Assembly (NCBI RefSeq): GCF_007994985.1 | Contig: NZ_VOQF01000018.1 | Coordinates: 1 to 64,000 of the forward strand | Direction of reading: 5' to 3' | DNA: 64,000 bases | Source: Metabacillus litoralis | GTDB taxonomy: Bacteria > Bacillota > Bacilli > Bacillales > Bacillaceae | In this document: positions 20,456-31,624 of the stretch, piece by piece | Layout of the letters: the number at the start of each line of letters is the position of its first letter | Position numbering within the stretch: the first letter of the stretch is position 1 | The notes under the pieces: generated by a model | Databases searched by the model: none | What the model was told of the DNA's origin: nothing | The model's input: only the letters and a program-made list of their open reading frames with translations | Program-made: the position numbers and the translations under genes

Positions 20456-20881
20456 GTGGCTAAAAAAGTAATTAAAATTGTAAAATTGCAAATTCCTGCA
20501 GCGAAAGCTAATCCAGCACCACCAGTTGGTCCTGCATTAGGTCAAGCTGGTGTTAATATCATGGGATTCTGTAAAGAGTTTAACGCTCGTACAGCTGAAC
20601 AAGCTGGTTTAATCATTCCGGTTGAAATCACGGTATTTGAAGACCGTTCATTTACATTTATTACAAAAACTCCTCCTGCTGCTGTTCTTCTTAAAAAAGC
20701 AGCTGGTATTGAGTCTGGTTCTGGTGAACCAAATCGTAATAAAGTAGCGACTGTTAAACGTGACAAGGTACGTGAAATCGCTGAAACAAAAATGCCTGAT
20801 TTAAACGCTGCTAGCGTTGAATCAGCAATGCGTATGGTTGAAGGTACTGCACGTAGTATGGGTATCGTTATCGAAGACTAA
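20456..20881 (+). CDS. rplK: 50S ribosomal protein L11
   Basis: A 141-residue L11 that binds the GTPase-associated centre of 23S rRNA and is needed for RelA activation. It starts at GTG 20456 behind aaggaggtgt (6-bp spacing); this gives the family's exact length, whereas a longer frame from 20402 would run through the L1-binding leader. The N-terminal [20 protein letters not shown] and C-terminal rRNA-binding domain are intact. Cotranscribed with rplA. Confidence 0.97.
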   Translation: MAKKVIKIVKLQIPAAKANPAPPVGPALGQAGVNIMGFCKEFNARTAEQAGLIIPVEITVFEDRSFTFITKTPPAAVLLKKAAGIESGSGEPNRNKVATVKRDKVREIAETKMPDLNAASVESAMRMVEGTARSMGIVIED

Positions 20882-20909
20882 TCATTGATTAGTTGGGAAT
20901 GTTTTTTGG

Positions 20910-20937
20910 GGTTGCGAGTTTGCTTAAAAACAAGTTC
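20910..20937 (+). other. Hairpin in rplK-rplA spacer
   Basis: ggttgcgagtttg can pair along its full length with caagttcgcaacc (two wobble pairs). Only TTTATT follows, so it may be a weak terminator or an mRNA-stability element. It lies just upstream of the second L1-site mimic. Confidence 0.5.
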
Positions 20938-20950
20938 GCAACCTTTATTC

Positions 20951-20976
20951 GTGGGAGGTTATTCCGCTAAAACCAC
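20951..20976 (+). promoter_or_regulatory. Probable second L1-binding mRNA site, before rplA
   Basis: gtgggaggttattccgctaa followed by aaccac repeats the architecture of the site before rplK: GTGG/CCAC outer pairing, GTGGGAGG strand, A-rich opposite strand. It lies 17 nt before the rplA start and overlaps no coding sequence. Confidence 0.55.
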
Positions 20977-20992
20977 TAAGGAGGAAATAAAA

Positions 20993-21691
20993 ATGGCTAA
21001 AAAAGGTAAGAAGTTTCAAGAAGCTGCGAAACTTGTAGATCGTTCAACGTTCTATCCAGTTAATGATGCAGTAGAACTAGTTAAAAAGACTAGCGTTGCT
21101 AAATTCGATGCAACTGTAGAAGTAGCTTTTCGTTTAGGAGTAGATCCTAAGAAAGCTGACCAACAAATTCGTGGAGCGGTTGTTCTTCCGAATGGTACTG
21201 GTAAAACTCAACGTGTATTAGTATTTGCTAAAGGTGAAAAAGCGAAAGAAGCTGAAGCTGCAGGTGCTGATTATGTTGGAGATGCTGACTATATCAACAA
21301 AATCCAACAAGGTTGGTTTGAATTTGATGTAATCGTAGCAACACCTGATATGATGGGTGAAGTTGGTAAATTAGGTCGTGTATTAGGGCCAAAAGGTTTA
21401 ATGCCAAACCCTAAAACAGGAACAGTAACATTTGATGTAACGAAAGCTGTTAACGAAATTAAAGCTGGTAAAGTTGAATATCGTTTAGACAAAGCTGGAA
21501 TTATCCATGTTCCTATCGGGAAAGTTTCTTTCGACGATAGCAAATTAGTAGAGAACTTCACTACTGTATTTGAAACTTTACTAAAAGCTAAGCCTGCTGC
21601 AGCAAAAGGTACTTACATGAAGAGTGTTAACGCTACTTCAACTATGGGACCTGGCGTGAAAGTTGACACATCAAGCTTTTCTGTAAAATAA
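20993..21691 (+). CDS. rplA: 50S ribosomal protein L1
   Basis: A 232-residue L1, the mobile-stalk protein of the large subunit and translational repressor of its own operon. The ATG at 20993 follows aaggaggaaat; this gives the normal [11 protein letters not shown] start. The two-domain fold is implied by [12 protein letters not shown] (domain I) and [19 protein letters not shown]. The spacer to rplK contains a hairpin and a candidate L1-binding site. Confidence 0.97.
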   Translation: MAKKGKKFQEAAKLVDRSTFYPVNDAVELVKKTSVAKFDATVEVAFRLGVDPKKADQQIRGAVVLPNGTGKTQRVLVFAKGEKAKEAEAAGADYVGDADYINKIQQGWFEFDVIVATPDMMGEVGKLGRVLGPKGLMPNPKTGTVTFDVTKAVNEIKAGKVEYRLDKAGIIHVPIGKVSFDDSKLVENFTTVFETLLKAKPAAAKGTYMKSVNATSTMGPGVKVDTSSFSVK

Positions 21692-21697
21692 TAACTA

Positions 21698-21727
21698 TTG
21701 ACTTCTCTATGAAGTTTAATATATAAT
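21698..21727 (+). promoter_or_regulatory. Promoter of rplJ-rplL leader
   Basis: TTGACT (21698-21703) and TATAAT (21722-21727) with 18-bp spacing, right after the rplA stop. It drives the L10 leader. Confidence 0.65.
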
Positions 21728-21733
21728 AATCAA

Positions 21734-21871
21734 TGTTGTTTAAAACAAATATCGCTATACCGTAGACCGTAGGTGCTAACAAGCTTAATTTCCTACCGAG
21801 GTGTATTTACGAATAAAGCATTTTGCTTGTTGTTGTATATACAAACCTCCATGTCTAGTGGAGGTTTTTTT
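21734..21871 (+). ncRNA. L10 leader (ribosomal-protein autoregulatory RNA)
   Basis: The leader contains the conserved segments ccgtagaccgtaggtgctaa and tttcctaccgaggtgt known from L10 leaders of Firmicutes, then ends in a strong terminator hairpin at 21843-21871. In such leaders L10 with its L7/L12 partners binds the RNA and lowers expression of rplJ-rplL. The 5' boundary is inferred from the promoter. Confidence 0.85.
21843..21871 (+). terminator. L10 leader attenuator terminator
   Basis: aaacctcca pairs with tggaggttt across a 7-nt loop, followed by a T-run. It lies 53 bp before rplJ, so rplJ-rplL transcription requires read-through. Confidence 0.82.
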
Positions 21872-21924
21872 ACGGCCATCACCGAACGGTACTAGTGTTA
21901 CATGAATCTACAGGAGGTGTAACA

Positions 21925-22425
21925 ATGAGCGCAATTATCGAAAAGAAAAAACAGATCGTAGAAGAGATTTCTACAAAGTTCCGTGAAAGCAAATCTACTA
22001 TCGTTGTAGATTACCGTGGATTAACTGTAGGTGAGGTTACTGAATTACGTAAACAATTACGTGACGCAGGAATTGAATTTAAAGTTTACAAAAACACGAT
22101 GACTCGTCGTGCGGTAGAACTTGCTGAACTTTCAGGTCTTAACGACGCATTAACTGGTCCAAACGCAATTGCTTTTGGTGGTGATGATGTTGTGGCTCCA
22201 GCTAAAATTTTAAATGACTTCGCTAAAAAGCATGAAGCACTTGAAATCAAAGCTGGTGTAATCGAAGGAAATATTGCTTCAGTTGAAGAAGTTAAAGCTC
22301 TTGCTGAACTTCCATCACGCGAAGGTTTACTTTCTATGTTGCTTAGCGTTCTTCAAGCTCCAATCCGTAATCTTGCACTTGCTACAAAAGCTGTTGCAGA
22401 TCAAAAAGAAGAACAAGGCGCATAA
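21925..22425 (+). CDS. rplJ: 50S ribosomal protein L10
   Basis: A 166-residue L10, the base of the ribosomal stalk. The ATG at 21925 follows caggaggtgtaa. The N-terminal globular domain ([35 protein letters not shown]) binds 23S rRNA, and the C-terminal helix (about 130-166) carries L7/L12 dimers. It is controlled by its own leader and followed by rplL after 69 bp. Confidence 0.97.
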   Translation: MSAIIEKKKQIVEEISTKFRESKSTIVVDYRGLTVGEVTELRKQLRDAGIEFKVYKNTMTRRAVELAELSGLNDALTGPNAIAFGGDDVVAPAKILNDFAKKHEALEIKAGVIEGNIASVEEVKALAELPSREGLLSMLLSVLQAPIRNLALATKAVADQKEEQGA

Positions 22426-22494
22426 TTTATTTGAACTAATAAGCTTTAGTATGTAATAAAACCAAATAATAGGAAAAACAAGGAGGAAATTATA

Positions 22495-22854
22495 ATGACT
22501 CAAGAACAAATCATTGAAGCAGTTAAAAGTATGACTGTTTTAGAATTAAACGACTTAGTTAAAGCAATCGAAGAAGAGTTTGGTGTAACTGCTGCAGCTC
22601 CTGTAGCTGTAGCTGCTGCTGGTGGCGAAGCTGCTGCTGAGCAAACTGAATTTGACGTAGTACTTGCAAGTGCTGGCGGACAAAAAATCAAGGTTATCAA
22701 AGTAGTACGTGAAGCTACTGGTCTTGGATTAAAAGAAGCTAAAGAAGTTGTAGATAACGCTCCTAAAGCAATCAAAGAAGGCGTATCTAAAGAAGAAGCT
22801 GAAGAATTAAAAGCTAAACTTGAAGAAGTTGGAGCTTCTGTAGAAGTTAAGTAA
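22495..22854 (+). CDS. rplL: 50S ribosomal protein L7/L12
   Basis: A 119-residue stalk protein: N-terminal dimerisation domain (1-~30), an Ala-rich flexible hinge (about 31-52, [16 protein letters not shown]), and a C-terminal domain recruiting GTPase factors ([19 protein letters not shown]). Strong binding site aaggaggaaat. A terminator closes the operon at 22870-22898. Confidence 0.97.
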   Translation: MTQEQIIEAVKSMTVLELNDLVKAIEEEFGVTAAAPVAVAAAGGEAAAEQTEFDVVLASAGGQKIKVIKVVREATGLGLKEAKEVVDNAPKAIKEGVSKEEAEELKAKLEEVGASVEVK

Positions 22855-22869
22855 TATAACCAACTTATG

Positions 22870-22898
22870 AAAGCTCGCCGGTTTATGGCGAGCTTTTT
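22870..22898 (+). terminator. Terminator after rplL
   Basis: aaagctcgcc pairs perfectly with ggcgagcttt across a 7-nt loop, followed by TT and AT-rich DNA. Confidence 0.85.
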
Positions 22899-23203
22899 AT
22901 TATTTAGGATTGTTATATATAACTATATAAACCCTGATACCACTAAAGTTCTTTTTAGTATGAATTTATTTACTGTAAAATTAGGGGAGACTGAGAGGGA
23001 TAATAAACAAACGTACATAATCTCTCATTAGCCAGTAATAGATTATGGTAGAGAGTGTAGTTGATTATTAGTTTTTGTCGATTGTTGGTATTCTACTACC
23101 GAAAATTATGGGTAAAGAAACTACAACAGAAATAAAATTAAAAATGCATGTATAAAATGGTCATTAATTGTGAACCCTAATCTTCTGAAAGAGGAGGAAC
23201 AAA
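22899..23203. other. Gene-free spacer before the RsmC-like gene
   Basis: About 300 bp of AT-rich DNA. It presumably holds the promoter of the downstream methyltransferase gene, but no convincing -35/-10 pair was found. No open frame with a binding site was seen. Confidence 0.4.
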
Positions 23204-23806
23204 ATGAGTAATCATTATTATTCTGAAAAGCCTACCGTAGAAAGTGATCGTAAGAAATGGTCATTTATGTTGAAGGGTCACAACTTTACCTTTCAAAGTG
23301 ATCGTGGAGTATTTTCAAAAAATGAAGTAGACTTTGGTTCTCGTCTTTTAATAGATTCGTTTACTTTGTCTGAAGTAGATGGAGATATTCTTGATGTTGG
23401 TTGTGGTTATGGTCCGATTGGTTTATCTGTAGCAAAACATTATGATAGACATGTTGATATGATTGATATCAACGAGAGAGCAATTGAATTGGCAAAAGAT
23501 AATGCGACCTTAAATTCTATTGAGAATGTTGAAATATTTCAGAGTAATTTATTTGAAAAGATTAACGAAGGAAGAAAATATGCTGCTATCTTAACGAACC
23601 CGCCTATACGAGCAGGGAAAGTGGTTGTTCATAGTATTTTCAAGGAAAGTTTTACACATCTAGTTGATCATGGTGAACTGTGGATTGTGATACAAAAGAA
23701 GCAAGGAGCTCCATCGACAATTGAATTATTAGAGAAACTATTTTCGGAAGTGGAAGTTGTTGTGAAGAAAAAAGGCTATTATATCATTAAAGCGAAAAAA
23801 AGTTGA
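23204..23806 (+). CDS. RsmC-like class I SAM-dependent methyltransferase
   Basis: A 200-residue protein called YbxB in B. subtilis. The SAM-binding motif DVGCGYGPIGL lies near residues 66-76 and the catalytic N-P-P motif is NPPIRAGK (about 130-137), as in RNA guanine-N2 methyltransferases of the RsmC/RlmG type. It probably methylates 16S rRNA, but the substrate is inferred. The start ATG follows gaaagaggaggaac. It lies between rplL and rpoB as in other Bacillus genomes. Confidence 0.88.
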   Translation: MSNHYYSEKPTVESDRKKWSFMLKGHNFTFQSDRGVFSKNEVDFGSRLLIDSFTLSEVDGDILDVGCGYGPIGLSVAKHYDRHVDMIDINERAIELAKDNATLNSIENVEIFQSNLFEKINEGRKYAAILTNPPIRAGKVVVHSIFKESFTHLVDHGELWIVIQKKQGAPSTIELLEKLFSEVEVVVKKKGYYIIKAKKS

Positions 23807-24160
23807 CTCATTTTTTTTGATGTGTTAACATTATAAAATGCCAATATATAATTTCCATAACTATCTAATTTTTGTGAAAAAGATGTATAAATTTAGAATA
23901 GATGGAGATAATTATAAAATCAATAGTACGTTTCAAATTGTGGTTTTCTTACTAGAAACCCTTTTTATTTTTTGTTTTTTCCTTGCGTTAGTACTTGATT
24001 TTCCTTTGTTTTTATTTCGGATTTTATTGGTAGTATATTAGATATTGATTTTCAAGAGAATGATCATATGTGAGTTCTCTTATTCGTCTGTCTAAAAATT
24101 AAAGGTATACATAACAGTACAACGCAAGATCTATTACGCTTGATTTGAGGGGTGAATGAG
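23807..24160 (+). other. Long leader region of rpoB
   Basis: 354 bp with no supported gene. A TTGACT (23803-23808) at the end of the methyltransferase gene is a candidate -35, with TTAACA or TATAAA as imperfect -10 options. A hairpin AAGAGAA/TTCTCTT sits at 24054-24081 without a T-run. A 67-codon frame (23838-24041) encoding a hydrophobic peptide has no binding site and is not accepted as a gene. Confidence 0.45.
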
Positions 24161-27100
24161 TTGACAGGTCAACTAGTTCAGTATGGACGACACCGCCAAC
24201 GCAGAAGTTATGCACGCATTAGTGAAGTGTTAGAATTACCAAATCTTATCGAAATTCAAACCTCTTCCTACCAATGGTTTCTTGATGAGGGCTTGAGAGA
24301 AATGTTCCAAGATATTTCTCCTATTGAGGATTTCACTGGTAACCTCTCGCTAGAGTTTATTGATTATAGCTTAGGAGATCCTAAGTACCCTGTAGAGGAA
24401 TCAAAAGAACGCGATGTTACCTATTCTGCACCATTACGTGTGAAGGTGCGTTTAATTAACAAGGAAACTGGTGAAGTAAAGGATCAGGATGTCTTTATGG
24501 GAGATTTTCCTCTCATGACAGAGACAGGTACATTTGTTATTAACGGAGCTGAGCGAGTTATCGTTTCGCAATTAGTCCGTTCACCAAGTGTATATTACAG
24601 TGGTAAAGTCGACAAAAATGGTAGAAGAGGCTTTACTGCAACTGTGATTCCAAACCGTGGAGCTTGGTTAGAGTACGAAACAGATGCAAAAGATGTTGTT
24701 TATGTACGTATAGATCGTACACGTAAATTACCTGTAACGGTGTTATTACGTGCTCTTGGGTTTGGCTCTGATCAAGAAATCATCGATTTATTAGGTGAAA
24801 ATGAGTACTTACGCAATACTCTTGACAAAGACAACACAGAAACTACTGAGAAAGCATTGCTTGAAATCTATGAGAGACTGCGCCCTGGTGAGCCTCCTAC
24901 AGTAGACAATGCAAAGAGTTTATTAGACTCTAGATTCTTTGATCCAAAGCGCTATGATTTAGCAAATGTTGGGCGTTACAAGATTAATAAAAAGCTTCAC
25001 ATAAAAAATCGCCTATTTAACCAAAGATTAGCTGAAACTCTAGTTGATCCAGAAACAGGTGAGATCGTTGCGGAAAAAGGGACAATGATTGATAGAAGAA
25101 CATTGGACCGTATTATTCCGAACCTTGAAAGTGGAGTGGGCTTCACAAAAGAACACCCTTCTGGTGGAGTTACAGATGATGAAGTAACAATTCAATCTAT
25201 CAAGATCTTTGCACCTAATGATCCTGAAGGTGAAAAAGTTATCAATGTATTAGGTAACGCTTATGTAGAAGAAAGTGTTAAGAACATTACTGTAGCTGAT
25301 ATTTTATCTTCTATTAGTTATTTCTTTAACTTATTACATGGTGTGGGCGATACAGATGATATTGATCACCTAGGTAATCGTAGACTGCGTTCTGTTGGTG
25401 AATTGCTACAAAATCAATTTAGAATTGGTTTATCAAGAATGGAACGTGTTGTTCGTGAAAGAATGTCAATTCAGGATACGAATACAATTACTCCACAGCA
25501 GTTAATTAATATTCGCCCTGTTATTGCTTCAATCAAAGAATTCTTTGGTAGCTCTCAGTTATCTCAGTTCATGGATCAAACGAATCCTCTTGCTGAATTA
25601 ACACATAAACGTCGTTTATCAGCATTAGGGCCTGGTGGATTAACACGTGAACGTGCAGGATTTGAAGTACGTGACGTACATTATTCTCACTATGGTCGTA
25701 TGTGTCCAATTGAAACTCCTGAGGGACCAAACATTGGATTAATTAACTCTTTATCTTCATATGCAAAAGTTAATCGATTTGGATTTATTGAAACTCCTTA
25801 TCGTAGAGTCGATCCTGAAACAGGTAAAGTAACAGCGCGAATTGACTATTTAACAGCTGATGAAGAAGATAACTATGTTGTAGCACAAGCAAACGCTCGA
25901 CTTGCAGATGATGGATCGTTTATCGATACAGATATCGTTGCGCGTTTCCGTGGAGAAAATACTGTTATTAATAGAGATCGCATCGATTATATGGATGTAT
26001 CTCCTAAACAGGTTGTTTCAGCTGCAACAGCATGTATCCCTTTCTTAGAAAACGATGACTCTAACCGTGCATTAATGGGTGCAAACATGCAACGTCAAGC
26101 AGTTCCATTAATGAATCCAGAAGCTCCTTTAGTAGGAACTGGTATGGAATATGTATCAGGTAAAGATTCTGGTGCTGCTGTGATCTGTAAACATCCTGGT
26201 ATCGTAGAGCGCGTTGAAGCTAAAAATGTATACGTTCGCCGCTATGAAGATGTTAATGGTCAAAAAGTTAAAGGTAATTTAGATAAATATAGCATGTTAA
26301 AATTCATTCGTTCTAACCAAGGTACTTGCTACAACCAACGCCCGATCGTTAGTGAAGGTGATGAAGTTGTAAAAGGCGAAATCCTTGCAGACGGACCATC
26401 AATGGAACAAGGGGAACTAGCATTAGGTAGAAACGTAATGGTAGCCTTCATGACTTGGGATGGTTATAACTATGAAGATGCTATTATCATGAGTGAAAGA
26501 CTTGTTAAAGATGATGTGTATACTTCTATCCACATCGAAGAATATGAGTCTGAATCACGTGATACAAAGTTAGGACCTGAAGAAATTACTCGTGATATCC
26601 CTAACGTTGGGGAAGACGCTTTAAGAAATTTAGATGAGCGTGGAATCATTCGCGTTGGTGCTGAAGTAAAAGATGGTGATTTATTAGTTGGTAAAGTAAC
26701 TCCTAAGGGTGTTACAGAATTAACTGCTGAAGAGCGTCTATTACATGCAATATTCGGTGAGAAAGCCCGTGAAGTTCGTGATACTTCATTACGTGTACCA
26801 CATGGTGGAGGAGGAATCATCCTTGATGTTAAAGTATTTAACCGTGAGGATGGAGATGAATTACCACCAGGTGTTAACCAGTTAGTTCGCGTTTATATCG
26901 TTCAGAAGCGTAAGATTTCTGAAGGAGATAAAATGGCTGGACGACATGGTAACAAAGGTGTAATTTCAAGAATACTTCCAGAAGAAGATATGCCTTATTT
27001 ACCAGATGGTACACCTGTTGATATCATGTTAAATCCACTTGGAGTACCTTCACGTATGAATATCGGTCAGGTGTTGGAGCTTCACTTAGGTATGGCTGCT

Positions 27101-27739
27101 CGTATTCTAGGAATTCATGTTGCTTCACCAGTATTTGATGGAGCGCGTGAGGAAGATGTTTGGTCAACTTTAGAAGAAGCAGGCATGGCTCGCGATGCGA
27201 AAACAGTATTATATGATGGACGCAGTGGGGAACCATTTGATAACCGTGTATCAGTTGGAATTATGTACATGATCAAACTTGCTCACATGGTTGATGATAA
27301 ACTACATGCCCGTTCTACAGGACCATACTCATTAGTTACACAGCAACCACTTGGTGGTAAAGCACAATTTGGTGGTCAAAGATTTGGTGAGATGGAGGTA
27401 TGGGCACTTGAAGCATATGGTGCTGCATATACTCTTCAAGAAATCTTAACTGTTAAATCTGATGATGTTGTAGGTCGTGTGAAAACTTATGAAGCAATTG
27501 TTAAAGGTGAGAATGTTCCTGAACCAGGTGTTCCAGAATCATTTAAAGTATTAATTAAAGAGCTTCAAAGTTTAGGTATGGATGTTAAGATGCTTTCAAG
27601 TGACGAGCAGGAGATTGAAATGAGAGACCTTGATGATGAAGAAGACTCTCAACAAGCAGAAGGTTTATCAGTTAACGAAACGGTTGAACCAGAACCACAA
27701 TCAGCTGATTTAGATAAAGATCCAGTAGTAAAAGAATAA
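24161..27739 (+). CDS. rpoB: DNA-directed RNA polymerase subunit beta
   Basis: A 1192-residue beta subunit. It starts at TTG 24161 ([20 protein letters not shown]) behind tttgagggg; a GTG three codons earlier would lack spacing. The rifampicin region [15 protein letters not shown]...[13 protein letters not shown] has the usual sensitive-type residues. The catalytic-site region with [14 protein letters not shown] is intact, and the acidic C-terminal tail is typical of Bacillus. It is followed by rpoC after 127 bp. Confidence 0.98.
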   Translation: MTGQLVQYGRHRQRRSYARISEVLELPNLIEIQTSSYQWFLDEGLREMFQDISPIEDFTGNLSLEFIDYSLGDPKYPVEESKERDVTYSAPLRVKVRLINKETGEVKDQDVFMGDFPLMTETGTFVINGAERVIVSQLVRSPSVYYSGKVDKNGRRGFTATVIPNRGAWLEYETDAKDVVYVRIDRTRKLPVTVLLRALGFGSDQEIIDLLGENEYLRNTLDKDNTETTEKALLEIYERLRPGEPPTVDNAKSLLDSRFFDPKRYDLANVGRYKINKKLHIKNRLFNQRLAETLVDPETGEIVAEKGTMIDRRTLDRIIPNLESGVGFTKEHPSGGVTDDEVTIQSIKIFAPNDPEGEKVINVLGNAYVEESVKNITVADILSSISYFFNLLHGVGDTDDIDHLGNRRLRSVGELLQNQFRIGLSRMERVVRERMSIQDTNTITPQQLINIRPVIASIKEFFGSSQLSQFMDQTNPLAELTHKRRLSALGPGGLTRERAGFEVRDVHYSHYGRMCPIETPEGPNIGLINSLSSYAKVNRFGFIETPYRRVDPETGKVTARIDYLTADEEDNYVVAQANARLADDGSFIDTDIVARFRGENTVINRDRIDYMDVSPKQVVSAATACIPFLENDDSNRALMGANMQRQAVPLMNPEAPLVGTGMEYVSGKDSGAAVICKHPGIVERVEAKNVYVRRYEDVNGQKVKGNLDKYSMLKFIRSNQGTCYNQRPIVSEGDEVVKGEILADGPSMEQGELALGRNVMVAFMTWDGYNYEDAIIMSERLVKDDVYTSIHIEEYESESRDTKLGPEEITRDIPNVGEDALRNLDERGIIRVGAEVKDGDLLVGKVTPKGVTELTAEERLLHAIFGEKAREVRDTSLRVPHGGGGIILDVKVFNREDGDELPPGVNQLVRVYIVQKRKISEGDKMAGRHGNKGVISRILPEEDMPYLPDGTPVDIMLNPLGVPSRMNIGQVLELHLGMAARILGIHVASPVFDGAREEDVWSTLEEAGMARDAKTVLYDGRSGEPFDNRVSVGIMYMIKLAHMVDDKLHARSTGPYSLVTQQPLGGKAQFGGQRFGEMEVWALEAYGAAYTLQEILTVKSDDVVGRVKTYEAIVKGENVPEPGVPESFKVLIKELQSLGMDVKMLSSDEQEIEMRDLDDEEDSQQAEGLSVNETVEPEPQSADLDKDPVVKE

Positions 27740-27749
27740 AGATTTACAG

Positions 27750-27763
27750 CAAAAGCGCTTTTG
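27750..27763. other. 14-bp perfect palindrome between rpoB and rpoC
   Basis: CAAAAGCGCTTTTG, 10 bp after the rpoB stop. As RNA it could form a short hairpin, but without a T-run it is not a clear terminator. It resembles a CcpA cre site in the centre (AAAGCGCTTT) but not at the ends. Confidence 0.5.
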
Positions 27764-27866
27764 TCTCGTTGTACTTTAGTATATTGAGGCAGGGCGCTGA
27801 TGCTTGAACTTTTTCTTACTTTTTAAAATAGGGTATAACCTGAAGACGAAAAGGGAGGTAGGCCCC

Positions 27867-30800
27867 TTGTTAGATGTTAATAATTTTGAATATATGAGCA
27901 TCGGCTTAGCTTCACCTGACAAGATCCGTTCTTGGTCATTTGGAGAGGTTAAGAAACCAGAAACAATTAATTACCGTACGTTAAAACCAGAAAAAGATGG
28001 TTTATTCTGTGAACGTATCTTTGGTCCAACAAAAGACTGGGAATGTCATTGTGGAAAATATAAAAGAGTACGTTATAAAGGTGTAGTTTGTGATCGTTGT
28101 GGTGTTGAAGTTACACGTGCAAAAGTTCGCCGTGAAAGAATGGGTCATATTGAATTAGCTGCTCCTGTATCACATATTTGGTACTTTAAAGGTATTCCAA
28201 GTCGTATGGGTTTAGTATTAGATATGTCTCCTCGTGCATTGGAAGAAGTTATTTATTTTGCTTCCTATGTCACTACTGAAACTGGTGATACACCACTTGA
28301 AAAGAAACAACTATTATCTGAAAAAGAATACCGTGCTTATCGTGAAAAGTATGGTAATACATTCCAAGCATCAATGGGTGCAGAAGCAATTAAAAAGCTT
28401 CTTGCGGATATCGATGCTGATAAAGAAGTAGAAGGCTTAAAAGAAGAGTTGAAGACTGCACAGGGACAACGTAGAACGCGTGCAATTAAGCGTTTAGAAG
28501 TTCTTGAAGCATTCCGAAACTCTGGAAATGAACCTTCTTGGATGATTTTAGACGTACTACCTGTTATCCCACCTGAGTTACGTCCGATGGTACAACTTGA
28601 TGGTGGTCGTTTTGCTACTTCAGATCTAAATGACTTATATAGACGTGTTATTAATCGTAATAATCGTTTGAAGCGTTTATTAGATCTAGGTGCACCAAGC
28701 ATTATCGTTCAAAATGAAAAGCGTATGCTTCAAGAAGCAGTTGATGCTTTAATCGATAATGGTCGTCGTGGTCGTCCGGTAACTGGTCCAGGTAACCGTC
28801 CGTTAAAATCTCTTTCACATATGTTAAAGGGTAAACAAGGACGTTTCCGTCAGAACCTTCTGGGTAAACGTGTTGACTACTCTGGTCGTTCTGTAATTGT
28901 TGTTGGTCCAAACTTAAAAATGTACCAATGTGGATTACCGAAAGAAATGGCACTTGAGTTGTTCAAACCATTCGTCATGAAGGAACTAGTTGAAAAAGGT
29001 CTTGCTCATAATATTAAGAGTGCAAAACGTAAAATTGAGCGAGTACAGCCTGAAGTTTGGGATGTATTAGAATCGGTTATTAAAGAGCATCCAGTATTAC
29101 TTAACCGTGCACCTACTCTTCATAGATTAGGAATTCAAGCTTTCGAACCTACTTTAGTGGAAGGTCGCGCAATTCGACTTCACCCTCTAGTATGTACTGC
29201 ATACAATGCAGATTTCGATGGTGACCAAATGGCAGTTCACGTACCACTTTCAGCAGAAGCTCAAGCAGAAGCTCGTATATTAATGCTTGCTGCTCAAAAC
29301 ATTCTTAACCCTAAAGATGGTAAACCAGTTGTTACTCCTTCACAGGATATGGTTTTAGGTAACTACTACTTAACATTAGAACGTTCTGGAACAATAGGTG
29401 AAGGAATGATCTTCAATGATACAAGTGAAGCGCTACTTGCATACCAAAACGGATATGTACACTTACATACACGTGTAGCTGTAAATGCTGGGTCATTAAA
29501 TAAGCAAAGCTTTACTGAAAAACAGAACAAAATGTTACTTGTTACAACGGTTGGAAAGCTGATCTTTAATGAAATTTTACCGGAATCATTCCCATATATG
29601 AATGAGCCAACAAAACAAAACATTGAAGAAAAGACTCCAGAGAAGTATTTCCTTGAAACAACTGCAAATGTAAAAGAGTTTATCGAGGCTCAAGATGAAA
29701 TTGCTCCTTTCAAAAAGGGTATCCTTGGAAATGTAATTGCTGAGATCTTCAAGAAGTTCCATATCACTGAAACTTCAAAAATGCTAGATCGCATGAAAAA
29801 TCTTGGCTTTAGATATTCAACTAAAGCAGGTATTACTGTTGGTGTGTCTGATATCATCGTTTTACCAGAGAAAAAAGAAATTATAAGTGAAGCACAAACG
29901 AAAGTTGATAATGTATTAAAGCAGTTCAGAAGAGGTTTAATTACTGAAGATGAACGCTATGAACGTGTTATCTCAATTTGGAGTGCAGCTAAAGATACAA
30001 TTCAAGGTAAGTTAATGGCGTCACTAGATAAACGCAACCCAATCTTTATGATGAGTGATTCAGGAGCTCGTGGTAATGCATCTAACTTTACACAGCTTGC
30101 TGGTATGCGTGGACTAATGGCCAATCCGGCTGGACGAATCATTGAATTACCAATCAAGTCTAGTTTCCGTGAAGGATTAACAGTATTAGAGTACTTCATC
30201 TCTACTCACGGTGCGCGTAAAGGTCTTGCTGATACTGCACTTAAAACGGCAGACTCAGGTTACTTAACACGTCGACTTGTTGATGTTGCTCAAGATGTTA
30301 TCATTCGTGATGATGATTGTGGTACAGATCGTGGTATTCTTGCAGAATCGATTAGAGAAGGTACTGAGATCATTGAAAAGTTAGATGAGCGTCTAATAGG
30401 ACGTTACTGTCGTAAGGTTCTTAAACATCCTGAAACAGATGAAATCATTGTTAATGAGAACGAGTTAATTACAGAGGATATTGCTGTTGAAATCATTGAA
30501 GCAGGAATTGATAAAGTATGGATCCGTTCTGCATTTACATGTAACACTAGACATGGTGTATGTAAAAGATGTTACGGTCGTAACCTTGCTACAGGTACAG
30601 AGGTTGAGGTTGGTGAAGCAGTAGGAATTATTGCGGCTCAATCAATCGGTGAGCCTGGAACACAGTTAACGATGCGTACATTCCATACAGGTGGGGTTGC
30701 AGGAGACGATATCACTCAAGGTTTACCGCGTATTCAAGAGTTATTCGAAGCAAGGAACCCTAAGGGTCAAGCAATTATCTCGGAAATTATTGGGGTAGTT

Positions 30801-31466
30801 TCAGAAATAAACGAAGTGCGTGATAAACAGCAAGAAATTGTTATTCAAGGTGAAGTAGAGTCCCGTTCTTACACAGCACCATATAATGCAAGACTTAAAG
30901 TAACTCAAGGTGATAAAGTTGAGAGTGGTCAAGTCTTAACAGAAGGTTCAATCGATCCTAAAGAGTTACTAAAAGTAAAAGATTTACAAGCAGTACAACA
31001 ATATCTATTACGTGAAGTACAAAAAGTATACCGTATGCAAGGGGTAGAAATTGGAGATAAGCACGTAGAGGTTATGGTACGACAAATGCTTCGTAAAGTA
31101 AGAGTAATGGATGCTGGTGACACAGATGTATTACCAGGAACATTACTAGATGTACATCAATTTACTGATGCTAATAAACAAGTATTGTTAGACGGTAAAC
31201 GTCCAGCAACAGGTAGACCTGTATTACTTGGTATTACAAAAGCATCACTAGAAACAGATTCGTTCTTATCTGCAGCATCTTTCCAAGAAACAACACGTGT
31301 TCTAACAGATGCAGCAATTAAAGGTAAACGTGATGAATTACTAGGACTTAAAGAAAATGTAATCATTGGTAAACTTGTTCCAGCAGGAACTGGAATGCCA
31401 AGATATCGTCAAGCTGAACCTATCTCTAAAGTTCAACAAACTGAAGAGGTTGTATCAGTCGATTAA
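27867..31466 (+). CDS. rpoC: DNA-directed RNA polymerase subunit beta'
   Basis: A 1199-residue beta' subunit, the same length as in B. subtilis. It starts at TTG 27867 ([10 protein letters not shown]) behind gggagg; the frame is open further left but without a binding site. N-terminal zinc ligands are C60, C62, C75 and C78. The catalytic magnesium loop NADFDGDQM lies at 447-455 with D449, D451 and D453. A second cysteine cluster ([13 protein letters not shown]) and the trigger-loop segment ([11 protein letters not shown]) are intact. Confidence 0.98.
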   Translation: MLDVNNFEYMSIGLASPDKIRSWSFGEVKKPETINYRTLKPEKDGLFCERIFGPTKDWECHCGKYKRVRYKGVVCDRCGVEVTRAKVRRERMGHIELAAPVSHIWYFKGIPSRMGLVLDMSPRALEEVIYFASYVTTETGDTPLEKKQLLSEKEYRAYREKYGNTFQASMGAEAIKKLLADIDADKEVEGLKEELKTAQGQRRTRAIKRLEVLEAFRNSGNEPSWMILDVLPVIPPELRPMVQLDGGRFATSDLNDLYRRVINRNNRLKRLLDLGAPSIIVQNEKRMLQEAVDALIDNGRRGRPVTGPGNRPLKSLSHMLKGKQGRFRQNLLGKRVDYSGRSVIVVGPNLKMYQCGLPKEMALELFKPFVMKELVEKGLAHNIKSAKRKIERVQPEVWDVLESVIKEHPVLLNRAPTLHRLGIQAFEPTLVEGRAIRLHPLVCTAYNADFDGDQMAVHVPLSAEAQAEARILMLAAQNILNPKDGKPVVTPSQDMVLGNYYLTLERSGTIGEGMIFNDTSEALLAYQNGYVHLHTRVAVNAGSLNKQSFTEKQNKMLLVTTVGKLIFNEILPESFPYMNEPTKQNIEEKTPEKYFLETTANVKEFIEAQDEIAPFKKGILGNVIAEIFKKFHITETSKMLDRMKNLGFRYSTKAGITVGVSDIIVLPEKKEIISEAQTKVDNVLKQFRRGLITEDERYERVISIWSAAKDTIQGKLMASLDKRNPIFMMSDSGARGNASNFTQLAGMRGLMANPAGRIIELPIKSSFREGLTVLEYFISTHGARKGLADTALKTADSGYLTRRLVDVAQDVIIRDDDCGTDRGILAESIREGTEIIEKLDERLIGRYCRKVLKHPETDEIIVNENELITEDIAVEIIEAGIDKVWIRSAFTCNTRHGVCKRCYGRNLATGTEVEVGEAVGIIAAQSIGEPGTQLTMRTFHTGGVAGDDITQGLPRIQELFEARNPKGQAIISEIIGVVSEINEVRDKQQEIVIQGEVESRSYTAPYNARLKVTQGDKVESGQVLTEGSIDPKELLKVKDLQAVQQYLLREVQKVYRMQGVEIGDKHVEVMVRQMLRKVRVMDAGDTDVLPGTLLDVHQFTDANKQVLLDGKRPATGRPVLLGITKASLETDSFLSAASFQETTRVLTDAAIKGKRDELLGLKENVIIGKLVPAGTGMPRYRQAEPISKVQQTEEVVSVD

Positions 31467-31513
31467 GTTTTAATTAAATTATAATTTAGATATCTATATG
31501 GAAATGTTGGTTT

Positions 31514-31561
31514 GAGATGGATGCTCAAATAATTTTATAGAGTTAGGTTGACATCCATCTC
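31514..31561. repeat. Inverted repeat overlapping the ybxF promoter
   Basis: gagatggatg (31514-31523) and catccatctc (31552-31561) are perfect 10-bp inverted arms, with TTGG/CCAA as further outer pairing. The right arm overlaps the -35 hexamer and the spacer. It could be an operator or a DNA structure; it is mostly upstream of the start site, so an mRNA role is unlikely. Confidence 0.55.
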
Positions 31562-31576
31562 TTCCAATGTTACTAT
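31548..31576 (+). promoter_or_regulatory. Promoter of the str operon (ybxF-rpsL-rpsG-fusA-tuf)
   Basis: A perfect TTGACA (31548-31553), 17-bp spacing, and TACTAT (31571-31576) with an extended TGT just before it. This is a strong sigma-A promoter located after rpoC. Confidence 0.72.
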
Positions 31577-31624
31577 ATTCAAGGTGCTCAATCTTACACC
31601 TGTTGCTTTGGAGGATATAGAATT

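Noticed and set aside
22500-22775. 91-codon - strand frame antisense to rplL (and similar antisense frames in rpl/rps genes)
   Set aside because: Shadow of the strong codon bias of the ribosomal gene; no binding site or family.
23838-24041. 67-codon hydrophobic frame in the rpoB leader
   Set aside because: No Shine-Dalgarno sequence and very low-complexity AT-rich codons; left as part of the leader region.
27750-27763. Possible CcpA cre site CAAAAGCGCTTTTG
   Set aside because: The centre fits, but both ends lack the TG/CA of the consensus, and carbon control at rpoB-rpoC would be unexpected; kept only as a palindrome.
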